Source of the DNA: Hymenobacter gelipurpurascens
GTDB lineage: Bacteria > Bacteroidota > Bacteroidia > Cytophagales > Hymenobacteraceae
Direction: 5' to 3'
DNA: 64,000 nt
Assembly: GCF_900187375.1 (NCBI RefSeq)
Contig: NZ_FYEW01000003.1
Span: 397,814-461,813 of the forward strand
A program made the translations under genes and the position numbers. This document shows positions 1 to 7,402 of this stretch, one piece after another (within the stretch, counting starts at the first letter, position 1; each line of letters begins with the position of its first letter). The notes under the pieces are model-generated. The model ran no database searches and was not told the DNA's origin. It was given only the letters and a program-made list of their open reading frames with translations.

Positions 1-1
1 C

Positions 2-550
2 AGCACCGATTTTTTCATCGGACCGAAAGCAGCTTGGCGACCCAAGGTACCGCAGTACATACTGCGGCGCTATACCAAACCCCATGCCCTACCAATGGTG
101 GCGCTTTCTATCAGCAGCAAATACAATCAGAAGCAGACAACCAACCAAACCATGCTCGGCGAGATGGTGCAGTTCGGGAAGGCGCTGTATTTCGCGGAGA
201 AGGTGCTGCCCTGCACGCCCGACTCACTGCTGATTGGATACACCAATAAGGAAATAGCCGGCGTGGCCTTCAATGAAGGCAAGATTTGGGCGTACTTCAT
301 CGAGAAAAACCTACTGTATAATACAGCACCGTTCACCATTCAAAAGTACGTGGGCGAGCGGCCCAACATTCCGGAAATCGATAAAACCTGCCCCGGTAGG
401 GTAGGGGCCTGGGTGGGCTGGCAGATAGTGCGCAAGTATATGGCCGAGCACCCCAACGTGACCCTGAAGCAGCTAATGGCCGAAAAGAACGCCCAACATA
501 TCCTCAACGACTCAAAGTATCGGCCCAAGCCACGCCGAGCTGAGCGCTAG
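2..550 (+). CDS. gldB: Gliding motility lipoprotein GldB, 3' part only
   Basis: The frame is open from the first bases of the window, so the 5' end, with signal peptide and lipobox, lies outside. The visible 182 residues carry the C-terminal signature of GldB: a DFFIG start, VPQYILRRY, LLIGYT, WAYFIE and the closing PGRVGAWVGWQIVRKYM block. GldB is a cell-envelope lipoprotein needed for gliding in Flavobacterium and conserved in many non-gliding Bacteroidota. An ATG at 95 falls in mid-domain and is not the start. The TAG stop is part of a TAGGCCACT motif. Family assignment is from recognised motifs. Confidence 0.85.
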   Translation, partial: STDFFIGPKAAWRPKVPQYILRRYTKPHALPMVALSISSKYNQKQTTNQTMLGEMVQFGKALYFAEKVLPCTPDSLLIGYTNKEIAGVAFNEGKIWAYFIEKNLLYNTAPFTIQKYVGERPNIPEIDKTCPGRVGAWVGWQIVRKYMAEHPNVTLKQLMAEKNAQHILNDSKYRPKPRRAER

Positions 551-605
551 GCCACTTCAGGAAGCGGCGTTGCCTTTTTCTCCCTCCCGGTTACCTTGAC
601 TGCTT

Positions 606-1811
606 GTGCATATTGCCGTCTTCAGCCAGTACCACACCAACCCCGACTGTCCCGCGACTAGTCGGCATTACTCGCTGCTGAAGTATATTGCCAAAACCCA
701 CCGCGTCACGCTCATTACTACGCGCACCTGGGAGGCGCAACGTCTCACCCAGCACTATCCGTGGCTGCCGGAAGGTGTAGAAATGCGCGCAGCGGAAGTG
801 GCCTACGAGAACCGGATGGGCGTTGCCCGGCGCATTCTCTCCTTCGGGCAGTATGCGGCATATGCGCTCCGGGAAGGGCTGCGCATGGATAAGCCCGACG
901 TTATCTGGGGCATCAGTACGCCGCTCACGGCCGCATGGGCAGCGGCGCAGGTAGCTCGTTTGCGCCACGTACCGTGGGTGTTTGAAGTGCAGGACTTATG
1001 GCCGTCTTTCCCCATTGCCATGGGCGCTGTGCCAAGCCGATTTGCGCAGCAGCGCTTGTTTGCCCTCGAAAAAAGCTTGTACAAATCGGCAGCGCATATT
1101 CTGCCGCTTTCCCCCGATATGACGGCCTACGTGCGGGGCCTAGGCCTACCTGAAAGCAAACTCACTACCGTCTGGAACGGTACGGACCTGGATCTAGCGG
1201 ACCAGGCTACGCCGGAAATGGCAGAGGCGCTACGCAAGGAACACAACCTAGTAGGCCACCGGGTGGTGCTCTATGCCGGTACGTTTGGGCGGGCCAACGA
1301 TATTCCGACACTGATTGCGGCGGCTGAGCTTTTGGCGTCTCGTATGCCCGATGTAGTGTGGCTGTTCATGGGCCACGGCTATGATGAGCCACGGCTGCAG
1401 GAAGCAGCTGCGCGGTGCTCGGCTATTCGGCTGGTGCCGCCACAGCCCCGCCACGCAGTGTTCACGTGGTTTAAACTGGCGAACCTATCAGTAGTATCAT
1501 TTCTAGGCCTGCCGGTGCTGGATACGAACTCGCCCGCTAAGTTCTATGATAGCCTGGCCGTCGGGACGCCGGTCATCGTCACCAACCAAGGCTGGACGAA
1601 AGCTCTTCTGGAGAAGCACAGGTGTGGCTGGTATTCGCCGGCAAGTGATGCGGCGGCTCTGGCTGCCCGCGTTGAAGAAGTGCTGCAGCAGCCAGAGCAA
1701 TTACAAGCAGCCAGCAAAGCGGGAAAGCAAGTGGCCTACGAGCAGTTCGACCGGCAGCAGATAGCCGCTACTTTGCAACGGATTCTGGAGCAGGCAGCAA
1801 GTAAGTTGTAA
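606..1811 (+). CDS. Glycosyltransferase family 4 (WbuB-like)
   Basis: A 401-residue GT-B fold glycosyltransferase. The N-terminal half opens with HIAVFSQYHTN and has a long acceptor-side domain. The C-terminal half has the GT4 features: VVLYAGTFGRAND at the start of the nucleotide-sugar domain, a GHGYDEPRLQ stretch, and SPAKFYDSLAVGTPVI, where the E-x7-E region of GT4 enzymes would be. Such enzymes build surface polysaccharide or O-antigen. The start is a GTG at 606; an in-frame TGA sits three codons upstream, leaving little choice. The gene follows gldB by 55 bases and converges on nth. Donor and acceptor sugars cannot be told from sequence. Confidence 0.85.
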   Translation: MHIAVFSQYHTNPDCPATSRHYSLLKYIAKTHRVTLITTRTWEAQRLTQHYPWLPEGVEMRAAEVAYENRMGVARRILSFGQYAAYALREGLRMDKPDVIWGISTPLTAAWAAAQVARLRHVPWVFEVQDLWPSFPIAMGAVPSRFAQQRLFALEKSLYKSAAHILPLSPDMTAYVRGLGLPESKLTTVWNGTDLDLADQATPEMAEALRKEHNLVGHRVVLYAGTFGRANDIPTLIAAAELLASRMPDVVWLFMGHGYDEPRLQEAAARCSAIRLVPPQPRHAVFTWFKLANLSVVSFLGLPVLDTNSPAKFYDSLAVGTPVIVTNQGWTKALLEKHRCGWYSPASDAAALAARVEEVLQQPEQLQAASKAGKQVAYEQFDRQQIAATLQRILEQAASKL

Positions 1812-1848
1812 GCCAACTGGTTTTGTGCTCCCTATGACTACTTATAGA

Positions 1849-2568
1849 CTAAGTTGTGCTCTTTGATTTTGGAAGATCAGTGTCAGTAACAGCCGGAAGT
1901 GCTTTTGGAGCCAGTTTAGCGGTTTTCGCAACCACATCGGCATAGTACTTACACCAATCTTTCAGAGGGCAAATGGCGCATTTGGGCTGGCGGGCTACGC
2001 AGATGTAGCGGCCGTGTAGTATAAGCCAGTGATGCGCTTTTGGGATAAGGGCTTCTGGGATGTAGCGCACCAATTCCTTCTCCACGGCCAGCGGCGTGGT
2101 AGCTGTCCGTGACACTAGGCCTAGCCGGTGCGAAACCCGGAATACGTGGGTATCTACAGCCATAGCGGGCTGGTTGTAAATCACGGAAACCACCACGTTG
2201 GCCGTTTTGCGGCCTACGCCCGGCAAGCGCTGCAGCTCCTCAATAGTGCTGGGCACTTCGCCCCCAAAATCACTCACCAGCAAACGTCCTAGGCCTGAGA
2301 GATGCTTGGCCTTGTTATTCGGGTAGGAAACGCTCCGAATAAAGGGAAATACTTCCTCGGGCGTGGCGGCCGCCAAGTGCTCGGGCGTCGGAAATTGCTC
2401 GAGCAGCGTCGGCATAATCTGGTTTACGCGCTTGTCGGTGCACTGGGCGCTAAGCACCACGGCTACGATGAGCTCGTAGGGGTTGGAGTACACCAGTTCC
2501 GTTTCCGGCTCAGGGAAGTTCTGGGTGAAATACTCTAGGAAGTGGCGGAACCGTTCTGGTTTGCGCAT
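1849..2568 (-). CDS. nth: Endonuclease III
   Basis: A DNA glycosylase/AP lyase of base-excision repair, 239 residues, a little longer than the usual 210-220 because of a C-terminal tail. The helix-hairpin-helix LPGVGRKTANVVVS contains the catalytic lysine and is followed by the catalytic aspartate in AVDTHVFRV. The [4Fe-4S] ligands are present with canonical spacing C-x6-C-x2-C-x5-C (CVARQPKCAICPLKDWC). All residues needed for activity are visible. It converges on the glycosyltransferase with only 37 bases between and no clear hairpin there. Confidence 0.96.
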   Translation of the reverse strand: MRKPERFRHFLEYFTQNFPEPETELVYSNPYELIVAVVLSAQCTDKRVNQIMPTLLEQFPTPEHLAAATPEEVFPFIRSVSYPNNKAKHLSGLGRLLVSDFGGEVPSTIEELQRLPGVGRKTANVVVSVIYNQPAMAVDTHVFRVSHRLGLVSRTATTPLAVEKELVRYIPEALIPKAHHWLILHGRYICVARQPKCAICPLKDWCKYYADVVAKTAKLAPKALPAVTDTDLPKSKSTT

Positions 2569-2611
2569 ACGGCAGGCAAGACAAGGAAGTCACAAAGAAA
2601 GCGCAAAAACA

Positions 2612-2678
2612 CGTCATCCTGCGCCCCACGAGAGCCACCCCGATAAGGAGCAGATAAATCGTGAAACGCAGGATGACG
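2612..2678. repeat. Short inverted repeat CGTCATCCTGCG
   Basis: Two perfect 12-base arms (2612-2623 and 2667-2678) separated by 43 bases lie between nth and the small sigma-linked gene. The arms share the CGTCATCCTG core of the longer inverted repeats at 28962 and 44224, so this is probably a diverged or truncated family member. There is no T-run, so it is not an obvious terminator. Confidence 0.6.
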
Positions 2679-2697
2679 ATTGGTTTCCCTTTTTCTC

Positions 2698-2928
2698 TTA
2701 TCCCGCTTTCAGGAACGTGCGGGAATACTGCAGGATAGAATCAGTAGCTCGTTGGCTGGGCTTGCGCTGCACACCATCGAGCAGGCGCTGGGCCAGGAGC
2801 ATATCGGCGCAGGTAGCGGCCAGCTCGGGGTCGTGCTGCAACGACTGTTCTACTTCTTGTTGTTGATCAGCCGGCAATTCGTTGTATACGTACCGGAGCA
2901 GTTTCTCTTGGGGTAAGGTTTTGATCAT
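2698..2928 (-). CDS. Small putative anti-sigma or regulatory protein
   Basis: A 76-residue acidic, helical protein (MIKTLPQEKLLRYVYNELP...) whose start overlaps the 3' end of the ECF sigma gene by 62 bases in another frame, implying translational coupling. Small proteins of this kind, with a LLRYVYNELP-like opening and a PSQR...ILQYS ending, are commonly found directly after ECF sigma genes in Bacteroidota. It has no zinc-binding HxxxCxxC motif and no membrane segment, so it is not a classic membrane anti-sigma factor. A regulatory role is inferred from position only. Confidence 0.7.
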   Translation of the reverse strand: MIKTLPQEKLLRYVYNELPADQQQEVEQSLQHDPELAATCADMLLAQRLLDGVQRKPSQRATDSILQYSRTFLKAG

Positions 2929-3502
2929 AGAAAACGGGTTGTGCGGCCATCTTCTTCCGCAGGTTGATGAGCGCGTAGCGCATACGCCCTAACGCAGTAT
3001 TAATGCTCACCCCCGTCGCGTCGGCAATTTCCTGAAAGCTCATGTCGCCGTAATGACGCATGATCAGGACCTCTTTCTGCGCCGTGGGCAGCTCCTGAAT
3101 CAGTTCCCGAAGCCGCGCGTGAGTTTCCTCCCGCGTAAGAGCGGCTTCGGCACCCTCTTCTGCCAACGACAACGAGTTAAAGGCGTGACTTGTTGTGTCT
3201 AAGTTCAATAATGGGCTACGTTTTTCCCGACGGAAAAAATCAATGGCCAGATTGTGGGCAATACGGCAGATCCAGGAAGAAAATTTTCCTTCCTCATTAT
3301 ACCGCCCGCTTTTCATGGTATGGATGGCCTTGATGAAGGTATCCTGCAACAGGTCGTCCGCCACATCCTCATCGCGCACGATGAGCATGATAGTAGTGTA
3401 AACCCGGGTTTTATGACGTTCGAGCAGGTGAGCAAAAGCTTCTTCCTGGCCGGCAATGTAAAGCGAAATCAGAGCGGAATCGCTCGGCTGTATGGTTTCC
3501 AT
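2867..3502 (-). CDS. ECF sigma factor (RpoE family)
   Basis: A 211-residue extracytoplasmic-function sigma factor. Region 2 (about residues 25-95) contains the VADDLLQDTFIKAI core-binding stretch and the WICRIAHNLAIDFFRR segment that reads the -10 element. Region 4 (about 135-185) begins LPTAQKEVLIMRHYGDMSFQEIA and carries the helix-turn-helix that reads the -35. The C-terminal 25 residues lie past region 4 and overlap the next small gene. A strong promoter is visible about 105 bases upstream. The regulated genes cannot be identified from the window. Confidence 0.93.
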   Translation of the reverse strand: METIQPSDSALISLYIAGQEEAFAHLLERHKTRVYTTIMLIVRDEDVADDLLQDTFIKAIHTMKSGRYNEEGKFSSWICRIAHNLAIDFFRREKRSPLLNLDTTSHAFNSLSLAEEGAEAALTREETHARLRELIQELPTAQKEVLIMRHYGDMSFQEIADATGVSINTALGRMRYALINLRKKMAAQPVFYDQNLTPRETAPVRIQRIAG

Positions 3503-3604
3503 AAAGGCTACGAGAATATAGGGGACGTAGAGCTTTAGGCCATAGAGTGCAGTTGCCGGTGAGAACTATAGATGAAGTAAGAATGAAGCGAGGCTTGCTA
3601 AAAC

Positions 3605-3635
3605 CAAATGTAGAAAACTGCAAGCCGAAACACAA
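3605..3635 (-). promoter_or_regulatory. Bacteroidota-type promoter of the ECF sigma gene
   Basis: Read on the minus strand: TTG (3635-3633), exactly 20 bases, then TACATTTG (3612-3605), matching the Bacteroidota primary-sigma consensus TTG / TAnnTTTG. It predicts a start near 3598 and a leader of about 95 bases before the ATG at 3502. Confidence 0.7.
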
Positions 3636-3772
3636 TGGAAAAATTATAAGAGGAGAAAATATTTTTACTATTTGGAAACCAAAGAATTAAGTATTTAAAA
3701 TATCCTATTTATTGTTTCAATGAAGTTGGTTTTCCTCTGATTATCAGAAAATAAAACTGCTTCAACACAAAA

Positions 3773-3794
3773 AAAGCCCGTCGGAACGGGCTTT
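3773..3794 (-). terminator. Intrinsic terminator after the DUF6799 gene
   Basis: Arms AAAGCCCGT (3773-3781) and ACGGGCTTT (3786-3794) with a 4-base loop. On the minus strand the stem is followed by a T-rich run, fitting termination of the gene that ends at 3818. Confidence 0.75.
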
Positions 3795-3817
3795 CGTGAG
3801 TAGGACTTGGTAGTGGC

Positions 3818-4402
3818 CTAGGGCTTGAGTTTTGCGTCTATTTCCTGAATCCTGGTATCAAGCGGAGCAGCTTGTGGAGTGGTGCCTACCGCGGAGGAAG
3901 CTCGCTGATTCAATAGGGTGCTCATCTGTTGCAACATAGCTAGGCGTTCCTCAGTGCGGCGCATAGCAGCCTGCAATTCCGGCGAAGTAGTTTGGGCAGG
4001 AGCGGGCATAGAAATTACAGTAGGCTTGTACCCGGTCACTTTCTCATCGTGGCGTTCAATGGCCTCGGCCGTTTTCATATCGTCGCGCAGATTCACAATG
4101 TCGCCCTGCAGGTTCAGTGCTTTTCCTTCCCCCAGCAACTGGCGGGTGCCGTCTTTGCCCACCATGATACCGTCGGGACGGAGCGTGGTGCCATTGTTGA
4201 ACTTCATGGGAGCAGAAAGGCGGCTGGATTGCCCCGCCTGCAAGCGCATCACCACGCCGTTGCGACGGTACGCACCATCTTTCAGATCTGCGGTGGTAGT
4301 AGTGGCTGTTTGGGCCTGTGCCTGTGCCTGTGCTTGTTGGACCGATGCGAATGCTAGGCCACTACACAGCAGAAAACGAGCGTAAAAGGAGAAGAAGGAC
4401 AT
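3818..4402 (-). CDS. Exported DUF6799-type protein
   Basis: A 194-residue protein with a signal peptide (MSFFSFYARFLLCSGLAFASVQQAQA) followed by an alanine-glutamine repeat made by GCCTGT-type hexamers. The next 65 residues (DLKDGAYRRNGVVMRL...LRPDGIMVGKDG...L.EGKALNLQGDI) match the DUF6799 pattern known from Hymenobacter and relatives. The second half is glutamine- and methionine-rich and probably helical or coiled-coil. Function unknown; likely periplasmic. Its TAG stop lies in an AGTGGCCTA motif read on this strand. Family match is from memory of the pattern. Confidence 0.75.
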   Translation of the reverse strand: MSFFSFYARFLLCSGLAFASVQQAQAQAQAQTATTTTADLKDGAYRRNGVVMRLQAGQSSRLSAPMKFNNGTTLRPDGIMVGKDGTRQLLGEGKALNLQGDIVNLRDDMKTAEAIERHDEKVTGYKPTVISMPAPAQTTSPELQAAMRRTEERLAMLQQMSTLLNQRASSAVGTTPQAAPLDTRIQEIDAKLKP

Positions 4403-4457
4403 AAGTTGTAGGGAGAGGAGTAGGAGAAACTACGTTGAATAATGCAGAAAGAGAGGG

Positions 4458-4886
4458 CTACACACTCTCAAAATCCTGACGGCGACCCAGCCAAGCCAGC
4501 GCCGGTGTCTCAGCGGTAAACAACCGTACGTGATATTGTTCATTCGAGACGAGCGGCGCGCCATCGGTCTGTTCTACTTCGCTCAGATTGGTAGCAGCCA
4601 ACAGAAAAGCCACATACACGCGCCGGCCCAGCTGCACAGGCAGGCGCGGCAGAAATTCTGCCAGCACCCATTGCGTATCGTCCTCGGAGGCGGTACCGCG
4701 GGCCCGGACATCCAGCAGCCAGAAATACGCGCGGTGCTCTACAGCGGTGGCCAGCGCCGCCTCATATCCGCGCTGCAGCTCCGGGGCCGGAATGGGCCGC
4801 AGCCACCGGGCCTGCAGAATCTGCAGATCGGGGCGGTAGCGCAGCTCAACGGAATCGGGGGGCGGAAACAGGGCGGAACGCGGCAT
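4458..4886 (-). CDS. Conserved hypothetical protein, STAS-like size
   Basis: A 142-residue soluble protein with no signal peptide. It begins with a beta-strand-rich stretch (VELRYRPDLQILQARWLRP), then an alternating helix-strand pattern (YFWLLDVRARG...VYVAFLLAATN) of the kind seen in STAS/SpoIIAA-like single-domain proteins common in Hymenobacter. No catalytic motif can be named. It lies 55 bases from the DUF6799 start on the same strand and may be cotranscribed with it. Confidence 0.65.
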   Translation of the reverse strand: MPRSALFPPPDSVELRYRPDLQILQARWLRPIPAPELQRGYEAALATAVEHRAYFWLLDVRARGTASEDDTQWVLAEFLPRLPVQLGRRVYVAFLLAATNLSEVEQTDGAPLVSNEQYHVRLFTAETPALAWLGRRQDFESV

Positions 4887-5035
4887 CGGACAGGGGCTTG
4901 TAGGTGCAGGGCAGATGGCAATAGGTTTGCTATATACGGCGCTGGGCCCCGAGTGGCCTAGCCTGCCTGACTGGCCTAGCCACGCCCTGCTGGCGAATAT
5001 CCCTAAGGTTCAGTTCCTAGGCCAGGGTTTGGCAG

Positions 5036-5043
5036 TACCTTTG
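5036..5043 (+). promoter_or_regulatory. -7 box TACCTTTG before the MFS gene
   Basis: A perfect TAnnTTTG box lies 31 bases before the ATG at 5075. At the expected distance upstream there is only GTTC, so the -33 half is weak. Confidence 0.5.
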
Positions 5044-5074
5044 TGCGCGCCGCTGTACCTCTCGGCCTTTTGCT

Positions 5075-6358
5075 ATGTCTGTTTCTGATGCGGCCCCGCG
5101 CCACGACCCATATGCCGCGCTGCGGATTCCTGATTTTCGCCGATTGATTTCTGCCCGCATCTGCCTCACGGTAGCTACCCGCATTCAATACCTGGTAGTA
5201 GCCTGGCAGATTTTCAACCTGACCAAAGACCCCCTAGCCCTAGGCCTCATTGGCCTCACGGAAGCCATACCCAGCATTGCGGTTTCCCTGTACGCCGGCC
5301 ACCTGGCCGACTCTGTGCGGCGCAAGAACATTATTACTGCCACGGTGGCCGTGCTGGTGCTGTGTGCGGCAGCGCTGGCGTTTTTTGCTTCTCCGGCGGG
5401 CTTGCCGCTGCTAGCGCGCGGCTCTTTCTATACGCTCCCACTTTACAGCATCATCTTCGTGAGCGGCATTGCGCGCGGGTTCCTGGGGCCGGCGCTGTTT
5501 TCGTTTATGCCGCAGCTGCTGCCGAGCCGGGAACGGCTGGCCAATGCCATTACCTGGAACAGCACCACCTACCAGGCCGCGGCGGTGCTGGGGCCGGCAG
5601 CGGGCGGCTACCTCATCGCGCATCTGGGCGTCGGCAACTCCTACCTGGTGGCCACGGTGCTGCTGGCGCTGGCGCTGGTGCAGTTTCTCCTGATTGCCTC
5701 TAGGCCACTTCCGCCGTTGGAGGGCGAGCGGCTAGGCCTGCAAGACAGCGTGCTGAGTGGCCTACGCTTCATCTGGCACAACCAGCTGGTGCTGGCCGCG
5801 CTTTCCCTCGATCTGTTTGCCGTGTTGTTTGGTGGTGCGGTGGCGCTGCTGCCCGTGTTTGCGGTGGATATTCTGAAGGTGGGCGCAGATGGCCTAGGCC
5901 ACTTGGAAGCGGCTCCGGCCGTGGGCTCTGTCCTGATGGCTACGGCCCTCACGTATTTTCCGCTGCGTCGTCATGCGGGCCGCAAGCTGCTCTGGGCCGT
6001 GGGCGGATTTGGCCTGGCTACCATCTGCTTTGCGCTGTCTTCTAACTTCTGGCTCTCGTTGTTTTTGCTGTTCCTGACGGGCGTATTTGATTCCGTCTCC
6101 GTGATTGTGCGCTCCACGCTGCTGCATACCTTCACGCCGGAGCACATGAAGGGCCGAGTGTCGGCCGTGAACAATATCTTCATCGGCTCTTCCAACGAAA
6201 TCGGCTCCTTTGAGTCGGGCGCCGCCGCAAAACTGCTGGGTGTAATTCCGTCCGTGATTTTTGGAGGCATTATGACTATGCTAGTAGTAGGCGTCACGGC
6301 CCTGAAAGCCGACAAGCTGCGTAAGCTCGACATGACGCCTCAGCCCGTGAAGGCCTAA
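5075..6358 (+). CDS. MFS transporter, EntS/enterobactin-exporter-like
   Basis: A 427-residue major facilitator protein with about 12 hydrophobic segments. The N-terminal half carries ATRIQYLVVAWQIFNLTKDPLALGLIGL, then GHLADSVRRKN, the loop 2-3 signature of the MFS_3 (EntS/MFS_1-like exporter) group. The second half ends with FTPEHMKGRVSAVNNIFIGSSNEIG, also typical of that group. It stands alone, divergent from the minus-strand genes to its left, and is closed by a strong hairpin. Substrate unknown; exporters of this group move siderophores or small metabolites. Confidence 0.88.
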   Translation: MSVSDAAPRHDPYAALRIPDFRRLISARICLTVATRIQYLVVAWQIFNLTKDPLALGLIGLTEAIPSIAVSLYAGHLADSVRRKNIITATVAVLVLCAAALAFFASPAGLPLLARGSFYTLPLYSIIFVSGIARGFLGPALFSFMPQLLPSRERLANAITWNSTTYQAAAVLGPAAGGYLIAHLGVGNSYLVATVLLALALVQFLLIASRPLPPLEGERLGLQDSVLSGLRFIWHNQLVLAALSLDLFAVLFGGAVALLPVFAVDILKVGADGLGHLEAAPAVGSVLMATALTYFPLRRHAGRKLLWAVGGFGLATICFALSSNFWLSLFLLFLTGVFDSVSVIVRSTLLHTFTPEHMKGRVSAVNNIFIGSSNEIGSFESGAAAKLLGVIPSVIFGGIMTMLVVGVTALKADKLRKLDMTPQPVKA

Positions 6359-6377
6359 AAGCAGGATGATGTTTCTA

Positions 6378-6427
6378 AAACGCAGAAGGTCGGCCAACTC
6401 CTAAGAGTTGGCCGACCTTCTGCGTTT
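6378..6427 (+). terminator. Strong intrinsic terminator hairpin
   Basis: A perfect 23-base stem (6378-6400 with 6405-6427) around the loop CTAA, starting 19 bases after the MFS stop. The outer arm ends are A- and T-rich, so it could work in both directions. The inner stem contains GGCCAAC/GTTGGCC. Confidence 0.8.
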
Positions 6428-6661
6428 CAACAGTAAGGAGCATCAAAATCAGTTGTTTATAGCACAAATGTGGATAAGTCTGTGGATAAGCCCATAGTTG
6501 TTAACATATTTTTCGTAAAAGTCAAGGTTGGACAGCAGCAGATTTTTACTTGGCTCTGTAAATACTGTAAAGCTTGGACGGTGTTGAAGCGCAACCGTTA
6601 CCCCAGCCACACCCCAGCACGCGTAGCTCCGCCACCACATGCTAGGCCTATATAATCAACG
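6428..6661. other. Intergenic region with paired DnaA boxes
   Basis: A gene-free stretch with an AT-rich first half (6440-6560) and no credible open frame. It contains TGTGGATAA at 6469-6477 and again at 6481-6489, each the exact complement of the DnaA box TTATCCACA, 12 bases apart in the same orientation, followed by GTTGTTAACATATTTTT. This could be part of a replication origin or a DnaA-binding regulatory or titration site. The sequence alone does not decide. Confidence 0.5.
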
Positions 6662-7258
6662 TCAGGTTCGCATGGGGACCAGCAGGAACGTACCACGCAA
6701 ACAGCGCGCAAAACCGTTGCGGCGGCTGTCGGCATTCAGGTCCTGGCGTTGGTAGCGGCCATTGAGGGGCTGCCCGCTGATGGCCAGAATGGTGTAGCCG
6801 CGTTGCTTTACCAGATAGCGCCGCCGCTCAGTAGCCGGCACGGGCACCAAATGCTGATGGAATTCCCACACCGAACGGACCCACTGCGGCTCCGTACCGG
6901 AAGCACGGGCCTCATGGTAGAGTTCAGCCAACCGAATATCCGTGGTATAGTGCTGCTCGGGCTGTTGGCGCACTATCAGGTCGTGGGCTTGCCAGAGGTG
7001 CTTCATGGCATCGGGCTTGCGCAGAATCTCACCGCAGTGTTTGCAAACGTGCTCATTGGGGCCGCAAACTAACCGAGAGGGGTAGCCAGGAACTGAGGAA
7101 GTCAATGCGCCTTTGCGCTGCTCGCGTAGCACTTGCACCAGCGCCGAAAATAACTCGCCTTCGCTGGCGCCATGCTTATGGCGCAGAATATCGAGCGTAT
7201 GCCTGCTGAGCATCTCGAAGGCAAGCAGGTCGCGCAGGTCGTGGAGCAGCGTGGGCAT
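6662..7258 (-). CDS. Unknown protein with a C2H2-like zinc finger
   Basis: A 198-residue protein I do not recognise. Around residues 72-92 it has C-x2-C-x11-H-x4-H (CKHCGEILRKPDAMKHLWQAH), the ligand pattern of a C2H2 zinc finger, rare in bacteria. The N-terminal 50 residues look helical; the C-terminal third is basic (RRRYLVKQRG, RYQRQDLNADSRR). No signal peptide. It is a single gene facing the paired DnaA boxes. A nucleic-acid-binding role is a guess from the finger and the charge. Confidence 0.6.
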   Translation of the reverse strand: MPTLLHDLRDLLAFEMLSRHTLDILRHKHGASEGELFSALVQVLREQRKGALTSSVPGYPSRLVCGPNEHVCKHCGEILRKPDAMKHLWQAHDLIVRQQPEQHYTTDIRLAELYHEARASGTEPQWVRSVWEFHQHLVPVPATERRRYLVKQRGYTILAISGQPLNGRYQRQDLNADSRRNGFARCLRGTFLLVPMRT

Positions 7259-7402
7259 GGCAGGCTATAAACCCGAAGCCGGGCAGTGGGTTCCTGAAAG
7301 CCTCATAAACCTGCCAAAGAGTGCAGGCGAGTAGCGCTTTTCGCGCTATAGGTGTCCACTCAACCGAAGCCTAGCAAGCCCGGCAGCACTTCAGGTACTG
7401 GC

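Larger units (their letters stand above)
3503..3817. other. Intergenic region, sigma gene to DUF6799 gene
   Basis: This 315-base gap holds the sigma-gene promoter at 3605-3635, an AT-rich stretch at about 3640-3770 with no open frame or recognisable RNA, and a terminator hairpin at 3773-3794. Nothing else was seen. Confidence 0.6.

Noticed and set aside
6449..6640. Minus-strand open frame of 63 codons over the DnaA boxes
   Set aside because: AT-rich non-coding sequence with no start context or homologue pattern.
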